Notes under the pieces: model-generated | Seen by the model: the letters and a program-made list of their open reading frames with translations, nothing else | Database searches by the model: none | Told to the model about the DNA's origin: nothing | Shown: piece by piece, positions 36,401 to 45,852 of the stretch | How positions within the stretch are numbered: the stretch's first letter is position 1 | Layout: every line of letters begins with the position of its first letter | From: Hyphomicrobiales bacterium | GTDB taxonomy: Bacteria > Pseudomonadota > Alphaproteobacteria > Rhizobiales > Rhizobiaceae | DNA length: 64,000 nt | Assembly: GCA_017305935.1 (NCBI GenBank) | Contig: JAFKJU010000010.1 | Span: 186,001 to 250,000 of the forward strand | Direction: 5' to 3' | Made by a program: the position numbers and the translations under genes

Positions 36401-37445
36401 ACCACTTGTTGCGGTTTCGTGGCGGCGGGCCAACGGAGTTGCGCACGATCAGATCGGGGCGCAACAGGATCTCGGTCTCCGCCGGCTGCCCGTCCGAGAG
36501 CAATTCCAGCAGCAGCGCCATGGCCTGCTTGCCGATGGCGGTGCGCGGCTGGCGGATGGTGGTCAGCGACGGCGACATGAAGCCGGCCTGCGGAATATCG
36601 TCGAAACCGGTCACCGAAAAATCGCGCGGGATATCGTAGCCGCGCGCGCCCAGCCCGATCATCACGCCGGTCGCCGTCTGGTCGTTGACGCACATGAAGG
36701 CACTCGGCAGCGTATCGCGCATGAAAAGCTGCTCGACCGCATGGCGCCCGCTCTCGATGGTGCCGTCGCCTTCGACGACAATGCGTTGATCGCGCGCAAC
36801 GCCCGCCGCATCCAGCCCCGCCTCATAACCTTGCCGGCGGCGGGAATAGGCAAGCCGCGTGCGCGAATCGCCGATGAAGGCAATCTTGCGATGGCCTTCG
36901 GCGAGCAGCAGATCGACGGCTTTTCGCGCCCCTTCGGTATCGTCGACGCCGACATAGGAGATGCCGCCGTTGAAGACCGGCTCGAAGACGCCGACGCTGG
37001 GCGGCAGGCGCGCCGTCATCGTCTGGTGGCCGAAGGGCAGGATGCCGGTGAACAGGATCAGCCCGGCCGCCTGGTTCGAACTGAAGAATTTCAGATATTC
37101 GAGGCCGCGCTGGGCGTCATTCTGCGTATGGCCGATCAGCACGCCGTAACCATGTGCGCGAGCCTCGTTTTCCAGACCGATGAGAATATTGGAGAAATTC
37201 GGGTCGCCGATGTCAGGCGCCACCACCAGAATCATGTTGGAGCGGCCAAGCCGCAGGCTGCGCGCCATGGCATTGGTGGTGTAGCCGGTCATGGCGATCG
37301 CCTGGTTGACCTTCAGGCGCGTCGAATTGGCCACCTTCTCCGGCGTATGGATCGCGCGCGAAACGGTCGCGATGGAAACCTCGGCGATCCGGGCGACGTC
37401 TTCGATCGTTGCGGGCGTGGAATTCGACACGGGGGTCTCTGCCAT
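36399..37445 (-). CDS. LacI family regulator of the second CUT2 importer
   Basis: 348 residues from ATG 37445 (MAETPVSNSTPATIEDVARIAEVSIATVSRAIHTPEKV). The helix-turn-helix is at about residues 14-35, then the sensor domain: VVAPDIGDPNFSNILIGLENEARAHGYGV, AFMCVNDQTATGVM and SVTGFDDIPQAGFMSPSLTT. An upstream in-frame extension is not needed. It is divergent from the importer operon; two TGTAAA-type palindromes lie in the shared promoter. It presumably represses the importer and the isomerase/dehydrogenase genes. Confidence 0.93.
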   Translation of the reverse strand: MAETPVSNSTPATIEDVARIAEVSIATVSRAIHTPEKVANSTRLKVNQAIAMTGYTTNAMARSLRLGRSNMILVVAPDIGDPNFSNILIGLENEARAHGYGVLIGHTQNDAQRGLEYLKFFSSNQAAGLILFTGILPFGHQTMTARLPPSVGVFEPVFNGGISYVGVDDTEGARKAVDLLLAEGHRKIAFIGDSRTRLAYSRRRQGYEAGLDAAGVARDQRIVVEGDGTIESGRHAVEQLFMRDTLPSAFMCVNDQTATGVMIGLGARGYDIPRDFSVTGFDDIPQAGFMSPSLTTIRQPRTAIGKQAMALLLELLSDGQPAETEILLRPDLIVRNSVGPPPRNRNKW

Positions 37446-37523
37446 GGGCTGTCTTCGCCGCGAAACTACACAGACTTGCCGATCCGTCAACGCGACCGTG
37501 CGACCAAATTGTGTATGTGACGA

Positions 37524-37560
37524 ATGTAAACCTTTACATCATTCATGTAAAGGTTTACAT
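37524..37560. promoter_or_regulatory. paired palindromic LacI operators
   Basis: ATGTAAACCTTTACAT at 37524-37539 and ATGTAAAGGTTTACAT at 37545-37560. Each is a dyad apart from its central CC or GG, and the two are exact reverse complements of each other. Their centres are 21 bases apart, two helical turns, so two repressor dimers could sit on the same face of the DNA. They lie about 40 bases before the ATPase start and 80 before the LacI start. Confidence 0.75.
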
Positions 37561-37601
37561 CGTTGTTGAAGGCGGTGGAGGCCGCAGGGAGGGATCTGGA
37601 T

Positions 37602-39125
37602 ATGACGGTCGAGAGCGTCGACGCCGCGCCGGTGGTGTTGTCCGGCAGACGTATCTGCAAGTCGTTCAACGGCGTGCAGGTTTTGTTCAGCGTCGATTTC
37701 GATCTCCGGGCCGGTGAAGTGCATGCGCTCATGGGCGAGAATGGTGCCGGCAAATCCACGCTCGTCAAGGTTCTCTCCGGGTTCGAACAGCCGACATCGG
37801 GCGAGATCCTGCTCGACGGCAAGCCCATCGTGCTGCCCTCGAACGGCGGCGCCGAAGCGCTCGGCATTGTCATCATCCACCAGGAATTCAATCTCGCCGA
37901 CCACCTGACGGTGACCGAAAGCCTGTTCCTCGGGCGTGAGGTGACGCATTTCGGCATTCTCGACCGCAAGTTCATGCGCGCCGAAACCCGGCGTGTGCTC
38001 GACATGCTGGGTTCGCATATCGACGAGAACGCGCTGATCAATACGCTCTCCGTTGCCGACAAGCAGATGGTCGAGATCGCCAAGGCGATCAGCCGTGATG
38101 CCCGCGTCGTCTTCATGGACGAGCCGACGGCCGTGCTGTCGCGTGATGAAACCGCCATTCTTTTCGAACAGGTGCGCCGGCTGCGCGACAAGGGCACCAG
38201 CTTCGTCTTCGTCTCGCACAAGCTGGACGAGGTGATGGAAATCACCGACCGCGTCACCGTGCTGCGCGACGGCCAGTGGATCAAGACGGCCCCGACCGCG
38301 ATCCTCGACGGCGAATCCATCGCGCAATTGATGGTCGGACGCGAGTTGTCCAGCCTCTATCCGAAAAAGGTCGAGCCGGATGTGGACGAGGCGGTGGTGC
38401 TCTCCGTTTCCGGCCTGACGACCGGCTATGTCCGCGACGCCAGTTTCGATCTGCGCAAGGGGGAGGTTCTCGGCTTTTCCGGCCTGATCGGCTCCGGCCG
38501 CACCGAACTCATGGAAGCCATCGCCGGCCTGCGCGCCCGCGTCTCCGGCGACGTGACCATCAATGGCGAACACGCGCCCTCTGGCGACGTTCACACCGCC
38601 AATCGTCTTGGCCTCGCCTATATGACCAAGGACCGCAAGGGCAAGGGCCTGTTGCTGCGCTCAGACATGGCGACCAATCTGACGCTGCAATCGCTGGAGC
38701 GGCATGTCAGCCACGGCTACCTCAGCCCGGCCAGCGAGGCGCAGGCGCTGGCCAAAGCGCGGCGGCGTTTCGATATCCGCGTGCGCGACGCCAGCATCGT
38801 GGCGGGACGCATGTCGGGCGGCAACCAGCAAAAACTGCTGCTCGCCAAGGTGATGGAAACCGAGCCTCAGATCATCATCATCGACGAGCCGACGCGCGGC
38901 ATCGATGTCGGCACCAAGCAGCAGATCTATCATTTCATCTCGGCGCTCGCCCGCGACGGGCGCTCGATCATCGTCGTTTCCTCGGAAATGCCCGAAGTCA
39001 TCGGCCTCTGCACCCGCGTCGCGGTGATGCGCGAGGGCCGGATCGTCGGTGTTTTGGAAGGTGACGAAATCTCGGAACAGGAAATCGTGCGTTACGCGGC
39101 CGGCCTGAAGAACAAGGCCGCCTGA
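37602..39125 (+). CDS. CUT2 sugar ABC transporter ATP-binding protein (two ABC domains)
   Basis: 507 residues. Domain 1: Walker [10 protein letters not shown] near residue 50 and VVFMDEPTAVLS. Domain 2: GLIGSGRTEL, MSGGNQQKLLLAKVM and [16 protein letters not shown]. The ATG at 37602 (MTVESVDAAPVVL) has GGGAGGG upstream; the frame could start earlier at a TTG but this would lie inside the operator zone. First gene of the importer operon controlled by the LacI gene opposite. Confidence 0.94.
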   Translation: MTVESVDAAPVVLSGRRICKSFNGVQVLFSVDFDLRAGEVHALMGENGAGKSTLVKVLSGFEQPTSGEILLDGKPIVLPSNGGAEALGIVIIHQEFNLADHLTVTESLFLGREVTHFGILDRKFMRAETRRVLDMLGSHIDENALINTLSVADKQMVEIAKAISRDARVVFMDEPTAVLSRDETAILFEQVRRLRDKGTSFVFVSHKLDEVMEITDRVTVLRDGQWIKTAPTAILDGESIAQLMVGRELSSLYPKKVEPDVDEAVVLSVSGLTTGYVRDASFDLRKGEVLGFSGLIGSGRTELMEAIAGLRARVSGDVTINGEHAPSGDVHTANRLGLAYMTKDRKGKGLLLRSDMATNLTLQSLERHVSHGYLSPASEAQALAKARRRFDIRVRDASIVAGRMSGGNQQKLLLAKVMETEPQIIIIDEPTRGIDVGTKQQIYHFISALARDGRSIIVVSSEMPEVIGLCTRVAVMREGRIVGVLEGDEISEQEIVRYAAGLKNKAA

Positions 39126-39175
39126 GCGCGAAACGACAAAACAAAATACCCGGAAACGGGCGGGGAGGCCGTGAA

Positions 39176-40186
39176 GTGGACACAAGCATGAACGAGGAGA
39201 CAAAAGGCAGTCGCCGGCGCCTCTGGCGCGACATCGATCTCAGAGCCGTTGCGCCGTTCGCGGCGCTGATCCTGCTGCTGATCGTCGGCGCGCTGGTCAA
39301 TCCGAATTTCATCGGCATCACCAATCTCGCCAATGTCGCGACGCGTTGCGCCTTCATCGCCATCATCGCGGTCGGCGCCACCTTTGTGATTTCGGCCGGC
39401 GATCTCGATCTTTCGGTCGGCTCGATGGTCGCCTTCGTCGCCAGCCTGATGATCCTGCTGATGAATTCCGGCGTGATCGCCGATCCGACCCTGATGCTGG
39501 TCGCAGCCGTGTTCTTAACCGTCATCGTCGGTGCGCTGTGCGGCCTTGCCAACGGGCTGATCACCACCGTCGGCAGAATCGAACCCTTCATCGCCACGCT
39601 CGGCACCATGGGCATCTTTCGCGGTTTGACGACCTGGCTGTCTCAGGGCGGCGCGATCACGCTGCGCTCGACGGAGATCCAGACGATCTATCGCCCGGCC
39701 TATTTCGGCTCGGTCTTCGGCGTTCCCGTGCCGATCCTCGTCATCCTGCTGGTGACTGCCGTCGCCGCCTTCGTCCTCTACCGCACCCGTTACGGACGGC
39801 ATGTGGTCGCGGTCGGGTCGAACAGCGATGTCGCCCGCTATTCCGGCATCGCCGTCAACCGCGTGCGCGCCATCGCCTTCGTCATCCAGGGCCTGTGCGT
39901 GGCGATTGCCGTGCTGCTCTACGTGCCGCGCCTCGGCTCGACCTCTGCAACGACCGGCATTCTCTGGGAATTGCAGGCGATCACTGCGGTCGTCGTCGGC
40001 GGCACGGCGCTGAAAGGCGGCGCGGGGCGCGTCTGGGGCACGATCTGCGGCGCCTTCATTCTCGAGCTCGTCGGCAACATCATGCTCTTGTCGAATTTCA
40101 TCAGCGAATACCTGATCGGCGCGATCCAAGGCGCGATCATCATCATCGCCATGCTGGTGCAGCGCTCGCTGGTCCGTAAAGGCTAG
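39176..40186 (+). CDS. CUT2 sugar ABC transporter permease
   Basis: 336 residues. GGGGAGG at 39162-39168 is seven bases before a GTG start at 39176; an ATG at 39188 (MNEETKGSRRR) is the alternative. Family motifs: SAGDLDLSVGSMVAF near residue 80 and VVVGGTALKGGAGRVWGTICGAF near 275. It has about eight to ten membrane helices. It follows the ATPase by 50 bases. Confidence 0.92.
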   Translation: MDTSMNEETKGSRRRLWRDIDLRAVAPFAALILLLIVGALVNPNFIGITNLANVATRCAFIAIIAVGATFVISAGDLDLSVGSMVAFVASLMILLMNSGVIADPTLMLVAAVFLTVIVGALCGLANGLITTVGRIEPFIATLGTMGIFRGLTTWLSQGGAITLRSTEIQTIYRPAYFGSVFGVPVPILVILLVTAVAAFVLYRTRYGRHVVAVGSNSDVARYSGIAVNRVRAIAFVIQGLCVAIAVLLYVPRLGSTSATTGILWELQAITAVVVGGTALKGGAGRVWGTICGAFILELVGNIMLLSNFISEYLIGAIQGAIIIIAMLVQRSLVRKG

Positions 40187-40261
40187 GAACTTAAAGTTTC
40201 GGCCGGGATGGCAGGGCGCCCGGCCCATACTGCAAGACCCTGAAAACGTTGGGAGGAAATC

Positions 40262-41209
40262 ATGCGCAAACTCTTGCTCGGTCTTGCGACCGTCGCTCTT
40301 ACCCTTGCCGGCACGGCCTATGCTCAGGACAAGAACTACACGATCGGCGTCTCGATCCCGGCCGCCGACCACGGCTGGACGTCCGGCGTCGTCTTCCATG
40401 CCGAGCGCGTCGCCAAGAAGCTGATGGCCGAGCATCCGGGCCTGAACGTCATCGTCAAGACCTCGCCGGATCCGGCCTCGCAGGCCAATGCCGTGCAGGA
40501 TCTGGAAACGCAGGGGATCGACGCCCTCGTCATCCTGCCGACCGACCCCGATCCGCTGGTCAACGCCATCAAGGAAGTCAAGAGCAAGGGCAAGTTCGTC
40601 GCCCTCGTGGATCGCGCCCCGTCCAGCAACGACGATTCCGTGCGCGATCTCTATGTCGCCGGCAACAACCCGGCGCTCGGCGAAGTCGCCGGCAAATATA
40701 TCGCCAAGGAAACGCCGGACGCCGAAGTGGTCATCATCCGCGGTCTGCCGATCCCGATCGACCAGCAGCGCCAGGACGGTTTCGACAAGGGTATCGCCGG
40801 CTCGAACGTCAAGGTCCTCGACCGCCAGTATGGCAACTGGAACCGTGACGACGCCTTCAAGGTCATGCAGGACTATCTGACGAAATATCCGAAGATCGAC
40901 GTGGTCTGGTGCCAGGATGACGACATGGCCGTCGGCGTACTCCAGGCCATCGACCAGGCCAAGCGCACCGACATCAAGTATGTCGTCGCCGGCGCCGGCT
41001 CCAAGGACATGATCAAGAAGGTCATGGACGGCGACAAGATGATCCCGGTCGACGTGCTGTATCCGCCGGCAATGGTCGGCACCGCCATGGAACTGACGGC
41101 CGCCGGCCTCATCGACCAGGTTCCGGTTCACGGCAACTACATCCTCGACGCCACGCTCGTCACTAAGGACAATGCCCAGAACTTCTACTTCCCGGATTCG
41201 CCGTTCTGA
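40262..41209 (+). CDS. CUT2 sugar ABC transporter substrate-binding protein
   Basis: 315 residues with signal peptide (MRKLLLGLATVALTLAGTAYA). The mature part YTIGVSIPAADHGWTSGVVFHAERVAKKL, QDLETQGIDALVILPTD and VWCQDDDMAVGVLQAID is that of galactose/ribose-type receptors. It ends the importer operon with a terminator 18 bases on. The downstream isomerase and Gfo/Idh/MocA dehydrogenase suggest an unusual or oxidised sugar ligand; this is inferred. Confidence 0.93.
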   Translation: MRKLLLGLATVALTLAGTAYAQDKNYTIGVSIPAADHGWTSGVVFHAERVAKKLMAEHPGLNVIVKTSPDPASQANAVQDLETQGIDALVILPTDPDPLVNAIKEVKSKGKFVALVDRAPSSNDDSVRDLYVAGNNPALGEVAGKYIAKETPDAEVVIIRGLPIPIDQQRQDGFDKGIAGSNVKVLDRQYGNWNRDDAFKVMQDYLTKYPKIDVVWCQDDDMAVGVLQAIDQAKRTDIKYVVAGAGSKDMIKKVMDGDKMIPVDVLYPPAMVGTAMELTAAGLIDQVPVHGNYILDATLVTKDNAQNFYFPDSPF

Positions 41210-41226
41210 TCCATCGCATTTGCTTC

Positions 41227-41257
41227 AGCGCCCCTTCCCCGTGGAGGGGCGCTTTTT
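41227..41257 (+). terminator. terminator after the importer operon
   Basis: AGCGCCCCT at 41227-41235 pairs with AGGGGCGCT at 41245-41253, followed by TTTT. Confidence 0.8.
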
Positions 41258-41313
41258 ACCGCCTGTCGAGCATTTCACCTTGTTCCGGGCAAAAATTGCA
41301 TGTTATCAAGACA

Positions 41314-41329
41314 CCTGTAACGTTGCAGG
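41314..41329. promoter_or_regulatory. LacI-type operator CCTGnAACGTTnCAGG
   Basis: A 16-base dyad with AACGTT core, 22 bases before the start at 41352. It differs from the TGTAAA sites of the importer, so the two downstream genes may answer to another repressor encoded elsewhere. Confidence 0.5.
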
Positions 41330-41351
41330 AAGATCGCGAGGAGAGGTTTTC

Positions 41352-42404
41352 ATGAAGACGATCAAGGGACCAGGCATTTTTCTCGGACAATTCGCGGGCG
41401 ATGCCGCGCCATTTAATTCCTGGGACGCCATCACCAAATGGGCAGCCGAAAAGGGTTATGTCGGGGTACAGGTTCCGACCTGGGCCGGCCAGCTCATCGA
41501 CCTGAGAAAAGCCGCCACCTCCAAGGATTACTGCGACGAACTCGCCGGTGTCGCGCGCCAGAACGGCGTCGAGATCACCGAACTTTCCACCCACCTCCAG
41601 GGCCAGCTCGTCGCCGTCAATCCGGTCTATGACGACGCCTTCGACGGCTTCGCCGCCCCCGAAGTGCGCGGCAATCCCAAGGCGAGACAGGAATGGGCAG
41701 TGGAGCAGGTGAAGATGGCGCTCAGCGCCTCGCGCCATCTCGGCCTCAAGGCGCACGCCACCTTTTCCGGCGCGCTCGCCTGGCCCTTCATCTATCCCTG
41801 GCCGCAGCGCCCGGCCGGTCTGGTCGAGACCGCCTTCGACGAGTTGGCGCGGCGCTGGACGCCGATCCTCGACCATGCCGATGCGTGCGGCGTCGACATT
41901 TGCTACGAGATCCATCCCGGCGAAGACCTGCATGACGGCGTCACCTTCGAGATGTTCCTGGAACGCGTCGGCAATCATGCCCGCGCCAACATGCTCTACG
42001 ATCCCTCGCATTACGTGCTGCAATGCCTTGATTACCTCGACAACATCGACATCTACAAGGACCGGATCAAGATGTTCCACGTCAAGGACGCGGAATTCAA
42101 CCCGACGGGCCGGCAGGGCGTCTACGGCGGCTATCAGGGCTGGGTGAACCGCGCCGGCCGCTTCCGCTCGCCGGGCGATGGGCAGGTGGATTTCGGCGCG
42201 GTGTTTTCCAAGCTGACGGCGAACGATTTCGATGGCTGGGCCGTTGTCGAATGGGAATGTGCGCTGAAGAATTCCGAGGACGGCGCACGCGAGGGAGCTG
42301 AATTCGTCAGCGCGCATATCATCCGCGTCACCGAAAAGGCCTTCGACGATTTCGCCGGCGCCGGCACCGACGATGCCGCCAACCGGCGCATGCTCGGGCT
42401 TTGA
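41352..42404 (+). CDS. sugar phosphate isomerase/epimerase family protein
   Basis: 350 residues, xylose-isomerase-like TIM barrel. Metal-site positions appear in FATFSGALAWPF-like HATFSGALAWPF, VDICYEIHPGEDLHDG, MLYDPSHYVLQ and IKMFHVKDAEF, with a final WAVVEWECALKN glutamate. GAGAGG precedes the ATG at 41352. Such proteins pair with Gfo/Idh/MocA dehydrogenases in pathways for inositols or 3-keto-sugars; the neighbour at 42432 fits this. The substrate is not known. Confidence 0.92.
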   Translation: MKTIKGPGIFLGQFAGDAAPFNSWDAITKWAAEKGYVGVQVPTWAGQLIDLRKAATSKDYCDELAGVARQNGVEITELSTHLQGQLVAVNPVYDDAFDGFAAPEVRGNPKARQEWAVEQVKMALSASRHLGLKAHATFSGALAWPFIYPWPQRPAGLVETAFDELARRWTPILDHADACGVDICYEIHPGEDLHDGVTFEMFLERVGNHARANMLYDPSHYVLQCLDYLDNIDIYKDRIKMFHVKDAEFNPTGRQGVYGGYQGWVNRAGRFRSPGDGQVDFGAVFSKLTANDFDGWAVVEWECALKNSEDGAREGAEFVSAHIIRVTEKAFDDFAGAGTDDAANRRMLGL

Positions 42405-42431
42405 GACGACACGACAAGGGAGACTGACCTC

Positions 42432-43622
42432 ATGGCCATCGAAGGCTCCAAGGACGAAAGCCGCAGCCCCCGCATCCGCATCGGCATGGTCGGCGGTGGC
42501 AGCGGCGCCTTTATCGGCGCGGTGCATCGCATCGCCATGCGCATCGACGACCAGTTCGATCTGGTCGCCGGCGCGCTGTCGTCGACGGCGGAAAAAGCGC
42601 AGGCCTCCGGCCGCGAGCTGGGACTCGACCCGTCGCGCACCTATGCCAGCTACAAGGAGATGGCGATCCGCGAGGCGAAGCTGAAGAACGGCATCGAAGC
42701 CGTCGCCATCGTCACGCCGAACCATGTGCATTACGACGCGGCCAAGGAATTCCTGAAACGTGGCATTCACGTCATCTGCGACAAGCCGCTGACCTCGAAC
42801 CTCGCCGATGCCAATAAGCTGAAGAAGGTGGCCGACGAGAGCGGCGCGCTGTTCATCCTCACCCACAATTATACCGGCTATCCGATGATCCGGCAGGCGC
42901 GGGAAATGGTGGCGGAAGGACTGCTCGGCGATCTGCGTGTCGTCCAGGCAGAGTATCCGCAGGACTGGCTGACCGAGCCGGTGGAACAGACCGGCCAGAA
43001 ACAGGCCGCTTGGCGCACCGATCCGGCCCGCTCCGGCGCCGGCGGCTCGACCGGCGATATCGGCACTCATGCCTTCAACCTCGCCTCCTTCGTCACCGGC
43101 TTGGAACTCGATAGCCTTGCCGCCGACCTCGACAGTTTCGTCGAGGGACGGGCGCTGGATGACAATGCCCATGTCATGCTGCGCTTCCAGCCGAAGAACG
43201 GCGGCAGGCCGGCCAAGGGAATGCTGTGGTGCAGCCAGGTGGCTCCCGGCCATGAAAACGGCCTGAAGCTGCGCGTCTACGGCTCCAAGGGCGGGCTGGA
43301 ATGGGTGCAGGCCGATCCGAACTATCTGTGGTTCACGCCCTTCGGCGAGCAGAAGCGGCTAATCACCCGCGGCGGCGCGGGCGCAAACGCGGCGGCATCA
43401 CGCGTCACGCGCATTCCCTCAGGCCACCCGGAAGGCTATCTCGAAGCCTTCGCCACCATCTATACCGAAGCTGCGCGTGCCATCAATGCCCGCAAGACGG
43501 GTGCAGATCTCGATCCGGCGGTCATCTATCCGACCGTCGATGACGGCGTGAAAGGCGTTGCCTTCGTCGAAGCCTGCGTTGCCTCCTCGAAACGCAACGG
43601 CGCCTGGGTCAAACTCGGCTGA
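42432..43622 (+). CDS. Gfo/Idh/MocA family oxidoreductase
   Basis: 396 residues: N-terminal Rossmann fold RIGMVGGGSGAFIGAVHRIAMR near residue 18, the CDKPLTSN dinucleotide/substrate motif near 120 (the family's EKP-type motif), and GSTGDIGTHAFNLASFVTG with the catalytic His region near 215. NAD(P)-dependent oxidation or reduction of a sugar or cyclitol is expected. It is 28 bases after the isomerase gene and followed by a strong terminator, so the two form a pair. Confidence 0.93.
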   Translation: MAIEGSKDESRSPRIRIGMVGGGSGAFIGAVHRIAMRIDDQFDLVAGALSSTAEKAQASGRELGLDPSRTYASYKEMAIREAKLKNGIEAVAIVTPNHVHYDAAKEFLKRGIHVICDKPLTSNLADANKLKKVADESGALFILTHNYTGYPMIRQAREMVAEGLLGDLRVVQAEYPQDWLTEPVEQTGQKQAAWRTDPARSGAGGSTGDIGTHAFNLASFVTGLELDSLAADLDSFVEGRALDDNAHVMLRFQPKNGGRPAKGMLWCSQVAPGHENGLKLRVYGSKGGLEWVQADPNYLWFTPFGEQKRLITRGGAGANAAASRVTRIPSGHPEGYLEAFATIYTEAARAINARKTGADLDPAVIYPTVDDGVKGVAFVEACVASSKRNGAWVKLG

Positions 43623-43640
43623 TCAGGCGAGTGTGAAAAC

Positions 43641-43675
43641 AAAACCCCGGATCGTGTGGCGATCCGGGGTTTTTT
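43641..43675. terminator. terminator after the Gfo/Idh/MocA gene
   Basis: AAAACCCCGGATCG pairs with CGATCCGGGGTTTT around TGTGG; the T run continues after the stem. It is also usable leftward for the chemoreceptor gene. Confidence 0.85.
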
Positions 43676-43700
43676 AGTTGATGACGGGAACGGCTTGGCG

Positions 43701-45569
43701 TCAGGCGGCACGAACCCGCGGAGCGCCGTGGCGCCGGTTTCCAGCCTCGGCAGCGGCGGAGCCCGGCTCGCGGATCGCATTGCGCCGGTTGAGCTTGAAG
43801 CGCTTGACGAGGCTATCCAGAACACTCGCCTCCTCCGCCAGCGTATGGCTGATGGCAGTGGTTTCCTCGACCATGGCAGCATTCTTCTGGGTCATCTCGT
43901 CGATGCTGTTGACGGCAGCGCTGATCTGCTGCAGGCCTGCCGATTGCTCGGAGGCGGCGGTGGCGATGGCATCGACATTCTCATCGATGGCAGAGACGTA
44001 ATCACCGATCTGTTCCAGCGCCTTGCCGGTGTCGCTGACGAGTTGCACACCGGCCGAGACCTGCGAGGCGGAATTGACAATCAGCTCCTTGATCTCCTTG
44101 GCCGCCTTGGCGGAGCGTTGCGCCAGTTCACGCACTTCCTGCGCCACGACGGCGAAGCCCTTGCCCGCCTCACCTGCACGCGCGGCCTCGACGCCGGCAT
44201 TCAAGGCCAGCAGATTGGTCTGGAAGGCGATGGCATCGATAACGACGATGATCTGGTTGATCTCGTTGGAGGCGCTTTCGATGCGATGCATCGCCTTGAC
44301 CGCATCACGCACGACATCGCCGGAAGACTGGGCGCAGCTTCGCGCTTCCCGCACGAGCTGGCGCGTCTGCTGGGTGCGCTCGGCCGAGGAATTGACGGTG
44401 GCCGCCACTTCGACCAGCGCCGCGGACGTCTGCTCCAGGGCGGCCGCCTGCTGTTCGGTGCGCCGGGCGAGATTGTCGGAAGCTTCGCGCATTTCGTCGC
44501 CATTGGCCTGCAGCGCCTGTGTCTGGTGCAGAACCTCGACCAGCGTTGCCTGGAAGGCGGCGATGGAGGTGTTGAAGTCCAGGCGCAGCGGCTCGAAGTC
44601 GCCGGGGAAAGGCTGGTCGATAGTCATGCGGATATTGCATTCCGCAAGCCGGGCGAGGCCAGCGCCCAGTTCGGTGATCACGGTCTGCAGGTTATCGGAA
44701 TGAGCGGCGCGCAGGCGCTCGGCCTCAGCCTTTTCCGCATCCAGAAGCCGGCTCTGGGCTTCGGCATGGGCAAGCCGCATCTGCACACGGTCATTGACCG
44801 AATTGCGCAACGCATCCAATGTGCGTGCCATTTCGCCCACTTCGTCGGCGCGGCCGACATCCGGAACCTCGGCCGAAAAATCTTCTTCCGCGATAAGGCC
44901 CATCGCCCGACGCAGCCGACCGATCGGCCCGACGACGGAGCGGATGATCGACAGCGCCGCCCCCACCATGAACACGGTGCCAAACCCGCCGACGGCCAGC
45001 ACCAGATATGCGCTCGACCAGAATTTTTCCGCGAGATCGTCGATATAGACGCCGTTGCCGACCACCCAGCCCCAAGGTTCGAACAGCACGACATGCGACA
45101 GCTTCGCCACAGGCTCCTCGACACCTGGCTTCGGCCACATGTAATCGACGAAACCGCTCTTTTCCGCCTTGGCAACGCGGGAAAACTCCACGAACAGGGC
45201 CTTGCCGTTCGGATCCTTGATGCCGCTTGCATCCTTGCCGTCAAGTTCCGGCTTCAGCGGATGCATCAGCACGACACTGTTGAGATCGTTGACCCAGACA
45301 TAACCGTTTTCGCCGTAGCGAATGGCCGCCAATTCCTCGAGCGCGGCCGCCTTGGCTTGCTCTTCCGACAAGGCGCCGGATTGCAGCAGGGCATATTTCT
45401 GCGCGACGATCGTCAGCGCCACGTCGTCGACGGTCTGGAGAAGGGCCTTTCGTTCGTCGTTGAGCTGGCGGCTGCTGGACAGCAGGCTGACGGCCATGGA
45501 AGCCGTGAGAACCGCAAGAGACAGAAGAATGAGCAAATAGAGTTTGGTCGAAATGCGTAGGCGGAACAT
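43701..45569 (-). CDS. methyl-accepting chemotaxis protein with a single Cache domain
   Basis: 622 residues from ATG 45569 ([20 protein letters not shown], first membrane helix). A periplasmic sCache-2 domain (about 40-190) includes [22 protein letters not shown] and the closing [16 protein letters not shown]; a second helix lies around 195-215, then a HAMP region. The long helical hairpin has the conserved tip EIKELI ... [37 protein letters not shown]. Such domains often bind small carboxylates. No C-terminal pentapeptide for CheR is evident (it ends PRVRAA). It stands alone. Confidence 0.95.
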   Translation of the reverse strand: MFRLRISTKLYLLILLSLAVLTASMAVSLLSSSRQLNDERKALLQTVDDVALTIVAQKYALLQSGALSEEQAKAAALEELAAIRYGENGYVWVNDLNSVVLMHPLKPELDGKDASGIKDPNGKALFVEFSRVAKAEKSGFVDYMWPKPGVEEPVAKLSHVVLFEPWGWVVGNGVYIDDLAEKFWSSAYLVLAVGGFGTVFMVGAALSIIRSVVGPIGRLRRAMGLIAEEDFSAEVPDVGRADEVGEMARTLDALRNSVNDRVQMRLAHAEAQSRLLDAEKAEAERLRAAHSDNLQTVITELGAGLARLAECNIRMTIDQPFPGDFEPLRLDFNTSIAAFQATLVEVLHQTQALQANGDEMREASDNLARRTEQQAAALEQTSAALVEVAATVNSSAERTQQTRQLVREARSCAQSSGDVVRDAVKAMHRIESASNEINQIIVVIDAIAFQTNLLALNAGVEAARAGEAGKGFAVVAQEVRELAQRSAKAAKEIKELIVNSASQVSAGVQLVSDTGKALEQIGDYVSAIDENVDAIATAASEQSAGLQQISAAVNSIDEMTQKNAAMVEETTAISHTLAEEASVLDSLVKRFKLNRRNAIREPGSAAAEAGNRRHGAPRVRAA

Positions 45570-45804
45570 GAATGGCTCCGGGCGGGGCGGGAAAAAAATC
45601 GCCGCTCGGCACGGGCAAACCACCCGCAACCGGCGACACCAGATGACAGAGAACGTTTATTCAGAATATACTTAAGAAGGGTAAATACGCCCGAATTTCA
45701 AAGGCCTAGCTTCTAAAAAGCACGAAATGCCATTGAGATTTCCCACAATCCGGGATGGGGGCGCCCAGTGGTTGTACATGCCGCAATGGGACACGGAACC
45801 AATG

Positions 45805-45830
45805 AAGGCCCGGGGCATGCCCCGGGCCTT
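45805..45830. terminator. palindromic terminator downstream of the aldolase gene
   Basis: A perfect 26-base palindrome with AAGGCCCGGGG arms; leftward transcripts of the aldolase gene (stop at 45853) would meet it 23 bases later. Confidence 0.65.
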
Positions 45831-45852
45831 CGAATGCTTGGAACGGGTCGCC

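Noticed and set aside
40239-40252. AACGTT-containing site before the binding-protein gene
   Set aside because: The arms are out of register with the 41314 operator and it overlaps the ribosome-binding region; likely chance.
41256-43253. 665-codon open frame on the minus strand
   Set aside because: Antisense to the isomerase and Gfo/Idh/MocA genes, both with clear family motifs.
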